Source: Granulicella arctica
Lineage (GTDB): Bacteria > Acidobacteriota > Terriglobia > Terriglobales > Acidobacteriaceae
Assembly: GCF_013410065.1 (NCBI RefSeq)
Contig: NZ_JACCCW010000002.1
Span: 124,001-188,000, forward strand
DNA length: 64,000 nucleotides
Reading direction: 5' to 3'
Below are positions 59,570-64,000 of the stretch, in pieces. Positions within the stretch are counted from its first letter, which is position 1. Each line of letters begins with the position of its first letter. A program made the position numbers and the translations under genes. Below the pieces are notes generated by a model. It searched no databases and was not told where the DNA came from. It saw only the letters and a program-made list of their open reading frames with translations.

Positions 59570-62125
59570 CTATAGTCGCGGATCGACTGGTTCACTTTCC
59601 AGTGCGAGGACTCCGAAGACACATTCATGAGTAAGGCGCAGCGGTTCCTTGCGAACGAATCGCTCCAGTGCCTCGATGCCAAGCGCAAACTCTCGGCTCG
59701 CCAGAGAGCGCTTGGCTCCTACGTTCCGCGAACGCAGCCGTTCGAGGTTCTCTGGGAGGAGGTACTCCGGACCGTAGATAATGCGGAGGTACTCTGCACC
59801 TCTGCACTTTATCGCTGGCTGGGTAATTCCACGCTTGCCTTCTGCGATGAAGTCGATCGGCTTGACTACCATACCTTCTCGTCCTTGAGCCGTCATCTCA
59901 GTCCACCAAGCAACTGCGTCGGCAACGCTTGCCTCATTTTGAAGATTGACGATCTTGAATGGGGTTGCCACTAATATCTCGGTATCCGCGCTACAGAGCT
60001 TGGCGATCATCTCCATGTGCCAGGTGTGCGGCTTGTCCGTGTGGACAGCGCCTTCGCTTGCCAGGAGATGAAACGGAGCAAGCTTGAGATCGGCTAGCGA
60101 ACTTACTGGCCAGCAGTATTGCAGATAGGCTTGCGTGTAATGCTCCACAGCGCCGAGCCGTTCAGTGGTCTGCGCAGAGAGTATCTCCAAACCGGGGACG
60201 CGCAGCATAGCTCTTGCGATGAGATCTTTCTCAGATTGCAATGCACGAACGCCAGCATTGCCGACAGGCGCATACTGCTTCTGGAGCAACTCCTGCGCCT
60301 TCGCAGACCAGGGCATCAGCTCGCAATCAAGGCAAAGCCAATCGGTCCCTAGTTCATCCCAAAGCCCCGACTTCTCCACCGCCAGTTGCAGACGAATGAG
60401 GAACTGACGTTCCAAGGCTTCATCTGTGAAGAATCGGCGACCAGTGCGGGTATACACCGTTCCGAGTGAGGCTTGGACAACCCCGAAGCGTTTCTGAGAC
60501 ACAGCCTCGTCTTTGCAGAGAACAACGACAGCGCGCGAGCCCATGTGTTTCTGTTCGCAAACAACGGTAGCGATCCCTTCCTTGCGGTAGAAGGCGAATG
60601 CCTCGTCCGGATGTTCCAGCAGGTTCTCGTGCTTGCTTGTCTCGGTGGGTGACATCGTGGGAGGAAGATAGATGAGCCACTTGGGATCACTTGCGAACCG
60701 ACTCATGACTTCAAGCGCCGCAATCGCATTCTCTTCTCGAATCGTAATTTTCGGCTTCAGCCGTGTGTCGATGAGGCGTTTGCCGACTACATCGGCCAAG
60801 TCGAGCACATCGTCCTGTGCGTGTTGCAACGGCCGCTGAGTCTCGGTCGTTTCAGGCAAAAAGGGACGGGCAGGCTCGTAGTACGTCTGATGCGCTTTGA
60901 CCGATACGATCTCGCGCTCGGGATAGCGCAGCGCTGTGAGTTGGCCACCGAAGACACAGCCGGTATCAATATTGACCGTGTTGTTGAGGAAAAGCGGTTC
61001 GGGTACGGGAGTGTGTCCGTAGACCACCAGTGCCTTACCGCGATAGTCCGCCGCCCAGTTGTAGCGAACCGGCAGACCAAATTCGTCCGTCTCTCCTGTT
61101 GTCTCGCCAAAGAGGGCGAACTCTCGCACCGCTCCTGATCCGCGACCGTGCATGGACTCCTTGAGACCAGCGTGGGCAACGACCAGCTTTCCATCATCGA
61201 AGACATAGTGGCTGACAAGACCATCGAGAAACTTGGCGACTTCGACGCGGAACTCATCCGACTCGTTTCCGAGTTGTTCCATCGTCTCCGCGAGACCATG
61301 CGTACGCTTCACATCTCGGCCTCGCAATGCTCTGACGAGTTTCATGTCGTGATTGCCCGGAACGCAGAATGCTTGTCCAGATTGCACCATGCTTGAAATG
61401 AGACGAAGTACCTGAACAGTCCCTGGGCCGCGATCAACAAGGTCGCCCACAAAGACCAGCTTGCGTTCGCCTGAGGACGAAATCGAATACACGCCATCGG
61501 TTTGATTCACCGTGTAGCCGAGCTGGGCCATAAGCTCGACAAGTTCATCAAAGCATCCATGAACGTCTCCGATGATGTCGAAGGGGCCGTGCTCTGTCTT
61601 TTTGTTGTTCCAGAGCGGGTGACGTTCGATGGTTACGGCGTCCACTTCCTCGGGGCTGGAGAGCTTGAAGACGTGGCGGATGCCTTCACGTTCCAGTCCG
61701 CGCAGAGAACGGCGGAGTTGCTGCGACTGGTTGCGAATGACGTGCGGCCCGAACTGCCGATCGGGACGAAGCACGTTGCGATCCTGACACACGCGCTCCG
61801 AGAGGTCGAAGACAATCGCCTCTGCGAAGAGATGAAACTCCTTTGCCAACGCGATCAGAGATTTCCGTGCCTCTGGCTGGACATTGGTTGCGTCAACCAC
61901 CGTGAGACGACCGCGAGCGAGTCGTTTGCAAACTATCTCATGCAGTAGATCGAACGCATCTCCGGTAGCAGACTGGTCGTTTTCGTTGTCGGAGACGAGC
62001 GCGCGGCAGAAGTCGGAGGAGACAACCTCGGTGGGCAGGAAGTGCTTACGCGCAAAGGAAGACTTGCCGGAGCCCGAGGGCCCAACCAGGAGGACAAGCG
62101 ACAATTCGGGAATGCTGATCTTCAT
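59570..62125 (-). CDS. pnkp: Polynucleotide kinase-phosphatase, bacterial Pnkp RNA repair enzyme
   Basis: An 851-residue three-domain protein. The 5'-kinase has GPSGSGKSS (residues 15-23). The Mn-dependent 2',3'-phosphatase has GDVHGC (186-191), GDLVDRG (227-233) and GNHD (257-260). The C-terminal ligase/adenylyltransferase has KHMGSR (526-531), whose lysine is adenylated. This is the bacterial Pnkp layout known from Clostridium thermocellum, which heals and seals broken tRNA-like ends together with Hen1. Its ATG overlaps the hen1 stop (62122-62125), so the two form one operon. It is convergent with hsdS. Confidence 0.95.
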   Translation of the reverse strand: MKISIPELSLVLLVGPSGSGKSSFARKHFLPTEVVSSDFCRALVSDNENDQSATGDAFDLLHEIVCKRLARGRLTVVDATNVQPEARKSLIALAKEFHLFAEAIVFDLSERVCQDRNVLRPDRQFGPHVIRNQSQQLRRSLRGLEREGIRHVFKLSSPEEVDAVTIERHPLWNNKKTEHGPFDIIGDVHGCFDELVELMAQLGYTVNQTDGVYSISSSGERKLVFVGDLVDRGPGTVQVLRLISSMVQSGQAFCVPGNHDMKLVRALRGRDVKRTHGLAETMEQLGNESDEFRVEVAKFLDGLVSHYVFDDGKLVVAHAGLKESMHGRGSGAVREFALFGETTGETDEFGLPVRYNWAADYRGKALVVYGHTPVPEPLFLNNTVNIDTGCVFGGQLTALRYPEREIVSVKAHQTYYEPARPFLPETTETQRPLQHAQDDVLDLADVVGKRLIDTRLKPKITIREENAIAALEVMSRFASDPKWLIYLPPTMSPTETSKHENLLEHPDEAFAFYRKEGIATVVCEQKHMGSRAVVVLCKDEAVSQKRFGVVQASLGTVYTRTGRRFFTDEALERQFLIRLQLAVEKSGLWDELGTDWLCLDCELMPWSAKAQELLQKQYAPVGNAGVRALQSEKDLIARAMLRVPGLEILSAQTTERLGAVEHYTQAYLQYCWPVSSLADLKLAPFHLLASEGAVHTDKPHTWHMEMIAKLCSADTEILVATPFKIVNLQNEASVADAVAWWTEMTAQGREGMVVKPIDFIAEGKRGITQPAIKCRGAEYLRIIYGPEYLLPENLERLRSRNVGAKRSLASREFALGIEALERFVRKEPLRLTHECVFGVLALESEPVDPRL

Positions 62126-63531
62126 GCCGCGACCTCCCTCTGAGTAAAGACTGCCATCTGCGTTGGTGCCCCTCGTTCTGCATCGACTGGTCCTACTGGC
62201 TCAAATCGAACTCCGTATCCAAACCGCTCTGCAACTCCATTTGCCCAGCCTTCGAATTCAGGACGTTTCCACTCAAAGCGGTGGTCGCCGTGCCGGAACT
62301 CGCCTGCGGGGAGCGTCTCAAAGACCGTGTTGTATTCCGCGTTCGGCGTGGTCAAGACCACATGCGTGGGTCGCGCAAACTCGAAGACGATGCGCTCGAA
62401 GGTCGCCAGTCGCGCCGCGTCCAGATGCTCGATGACCTCCACAATGGCGGCTGCTTCAAACCCATTTAGCCGCTGATCGCGGTAGGTCAGCGATCCTTGG
62501 ATGAGCTCAATTCGACCCCGCTGCCGTTCTGTTAGCCCGTCGAGTCGCAAGCGCTCCTTCGCTGTCTCCAGCGAGCGCCATGACACATCCATGCCGAGGA
62601 TAGTGTCAAACTGCTTCTCGGATAGAAGCAGCTTGAGCAACTTGCCCTCGCCACAGCCGAGATCGACAACGCGCTTTGCACCTGTATCCCGAATGACCGA
62701 CAATACCGCCTGTAGGCGTTGGTCATGTAGGGAAGGCGTGCGTTCTATCGCGGGCGACTCTACCGAGGGAATCTCGTCCCCCTCATCGCTTGGTGTGTCC
62801 TCCGCCAGCAAACGGCTCAACGCTTCTCGCGTAAGACTGCGCTGGCGCTTTAGATAGCGCGAGACGATGAGGTCTTTCTCTGGATGAGCGCCCAGCCAGC
62901 CTTCGCCGCGCTTCAGAAGCTTTTCGATCTCGTCGTTGGCTACCCAGTAGTGCTTCTCGTTGTCCAGGACGGGTATCAGTACATAGAGGTGCGTGAGCAA
63001 ATCCTGTAGCCTAACAATGCCTGTAATCGTCAGAGCGACATACGGAGACGCTCCCCATTCGGGAAACTTGTCGTCAAGCTGCGATCCCTGCGTTTCGACG
63101 GTGTAGCCCAGCGGCTCGAAGAGACGCTTGACCAAATCTTCACCGCCGCGAGCCGCAATGACTGGCAGATGGGCAGTCAACGGAATTGCTGTCTCCGCAA
63201 GCTCAGGTCGATCTTTGCTCCGTCCGCTCATTGCCGTGCTCAATATCCGCCCCATCGCGACGCTGAGAAAGGAATTTGCAGCATACGGACGGTCATTCAC
63301 GTACTGCTCCAACTGCCCGCCCTCACCGGCTGGTCCTCGACCGCGAACGAGGGCGACCGGGTCAATCTCGAGCAGCAGAGCCGCTGCGCAGAATTCGACA
63401 GACGCATCGGGGTAAAAGACATAAGCCTTCCCAAACGAAAGCGCCTCCATCTGGAGATTTGCCGGATTCTTATGCAGTAAATAGCCGAGGTCGGTGGCCG
63501 GTTGATGGGTCGTGGAAATCGTGAGGAGCAT
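62122..63531 (-). CDS. hen1: 3'-terminal RNA ribose 2'-O-methyltransferase Hen1
   Basis: A 469-residue bacterial Hen1. The N-terminal half begins LLTISTTHQPATDLGYLLHK, the typical start of bacterial Hen1, and is needed for Pnkp binding and ligase activation in known systems. The methyltransferase half holds VVDLGCGEGKLLKLLL (SAM site), EVIEHLDAARL (ExxEH metal box) and FRHGDHRFEW (second His pair). It methylates the 3'-terminal ribose of cleaved RNA before Pnkp seals it, preventing re-cleavage at the same site. Operon with pnkp; promoter region lies in 63532-64000. Confidence 0.95.
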   Translation of the reverse strand: MLLTISTTHQPATDLGYLLHKNPANLQMEALSFGKAYVFYPDASVEFCAAALLLEIDPVALVRGRGPAGEGGQLEQYVNDRPYAANSFLSVAMGRILSTAMSGRSKDRPELAETAIPLTAHLPVIAARGGEDLVKRLFEPLGYTVETQGSQLDDKFPEWGASPYVALTITGIVRLQDLLTHLYVLIPVLDNEKHYWVANDEIEKLLKRGEGWLGAHPEKDLIVSRYLKRQRSLTREALSRLLAEDTPSDEGDEIPSVESPAIERTPSLHDQRLQAVLSVIRDTGAKRVVDLGCGEGKLLKLLLSEKQFDTILGMDVSWRSLETAKERLRLDGLTERQRGRIELIQGSLTYRDQRLNGFEAAAIVEVIEHLDAARLATFERIVFEFARPTHVVLTTPNAEYNTVFETLPAGEFRHGDHRFEWKRPEFEGWANGVAERFGYGVRFEPVGPVDAERGAPTQMAVFTQREVAA

Positions 63532-64000
63532 CTGGTTAGTTTAGTGGATGGATCGTGGCCGGTTTCTACGATGGCCGGCGGTCTCTCGGTGGCGATCCGC
63601 ATTGCAATTGTGACGAATCGCTATTTGCCGCTTGGACGGTGCTTGGAGAAATCTTCCGGCTGTGTAAATTACTCGCTTTGATAGCCGTCAAGAGGGGGCG
63701 CGCTGCTACGCAGCGGTTGTAGATATGACACATCACCCCCAAATGGGTGCTGTAGGTAAACCGGAAGTTTCCGGCGGTGAACGCGATTACCATCAGCTAC
63801 TTAGCCACTCCGCGTTTACGTCCGTAAACGCAAGTTGCCGCCTGGAATCACTTTGTCGCGTTCGCGTAAACGCATTGAATACTAAAGCACTTGACCGGCA
63901 AGTGCGGTTTTCATGGGTTGACTATTGCCGTCGTCGGATGCACTCTGTTTTTGAGGTGGCCCTCCCCATGACCACTCCTCGCATCCCGGCCTCGGCGCAT
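63532..64000. other. Non-coding end of window with palindromic motifs
   Basis: Upstream of hen1. CGCTGC/GCAGCG (63701-63715) and GCGTTTACG/CGTAAACGC (63812-63831) are short perfect inverted repeats; GCGTAAACGC recurs at 63864-63873. A minus-strand frame at 63566-63793 has low-complexity content and is not accepted. ATG 63968 starts a short open frame to the window end that could be a gene start, but the support is too weak to annotate. Confidence 0.4.

Larger units (their letters stand above)
42681..64000. mobile_element. Genomic island (left part; right end beyond the window)
   Basis: From about 42.68 kb onward the genes change from conserved metabolism to integrase, recombinases, small helix-turn-helix proteins, type I restriction, Fic and RNA repair. 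The dispersed CTTCG/TCAGGATGACAG repeats, found eight times before 42.66 kb, are absent after it. Coding strands lose the strong G bias. No tRNA or clear direct repeat was found at the left edge, and the right border lies beyond the window, so the exact limits are unknown. Confidence 0.65.

Noticed and set aside
63566..63793. 75-residue frame upstream of hen1
   Set aside because: No ribosome-binding site or recognisable content; lies in the likely promoter region.

Overview
The window looks like a chromosome segment of an acidobacterium of the Terriglobia type (Granulicella/Edaphobacter/Terriglobus-like). This is inferred from the G-rich coding strands, the many secreted and periplasmic enzymes, the PadR- and NtrC-type regulators, and dispersed intergenic repeats built around GTCCTTCG...TCAGGATGACAG. 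No rRNA, tRNA or CRISPR array was recognised, so the taxonomy rests on gene content only.

The backbone (1 to about 42.68 kb) starts with a leucine/branched-chain degradation operon: the 3' end of an acyl-CoA carboxylase beta subunit, HMG-CoA lyase, an enoyl/methylglutaconyl-CoA hydratase, a hotdog thioesterase and an SDR. A B12-binding mutase domain converges on it. Then come a WaaE-like glycosyltransferase, frataxin (cyaY), a secreted sugar dehydrogenase, an M28 peptidase, a CysJ-like reductase and an acyl carrier protein. The next pair, a ceramide-reductase-like dehydrogenase and a serine-palmitoyltransferase-like enzyme, is a probable sphingolipid module with that carrier protein. Further on are endonuclease IV, leuS, guaA, a tagatose-bisphosphate-type aldolase, an ECF sigma/membrane partner pair, signal peptidase I, RNase PH, a stand-alone CTP-synthase-type amidotransferase, an NtrC-type two-component pair behind an array of TGTCCC palindromes, a PadR regulator, a CDGSH protein, an S15 peptidase, a NUDIX hydrolase and a mercuric-reductase-like flavoprotein.

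At about 42.68 kb the composition and gene content change abruptly. A genomic island begins inside or just after the last dispersed repeat and runs to the end of the window. It opens with a phage-type integrase. Next come four overlapping tyrosine recombinase genes on the minus strand in the order A1-B1-A2-B2, a duplicated two-gene module whose last member has lost key catalytic residues. Then follow a tiny zinc-finger gene and a four-gene, translationally coupled regulator operon. That operon is divergent from another XRE regulator across two perfect palindromes.

The cargo is a Fic protein overlapping hsdR, with hsdM and an hsdS carrying an unusual C-terminal domain (a type I restriction system), facing a Pnkp-Hen1 RNA repair cassette. 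Together they form a combined DNA-restriction and RNA-repair defence island. The right border of the island was not reached.
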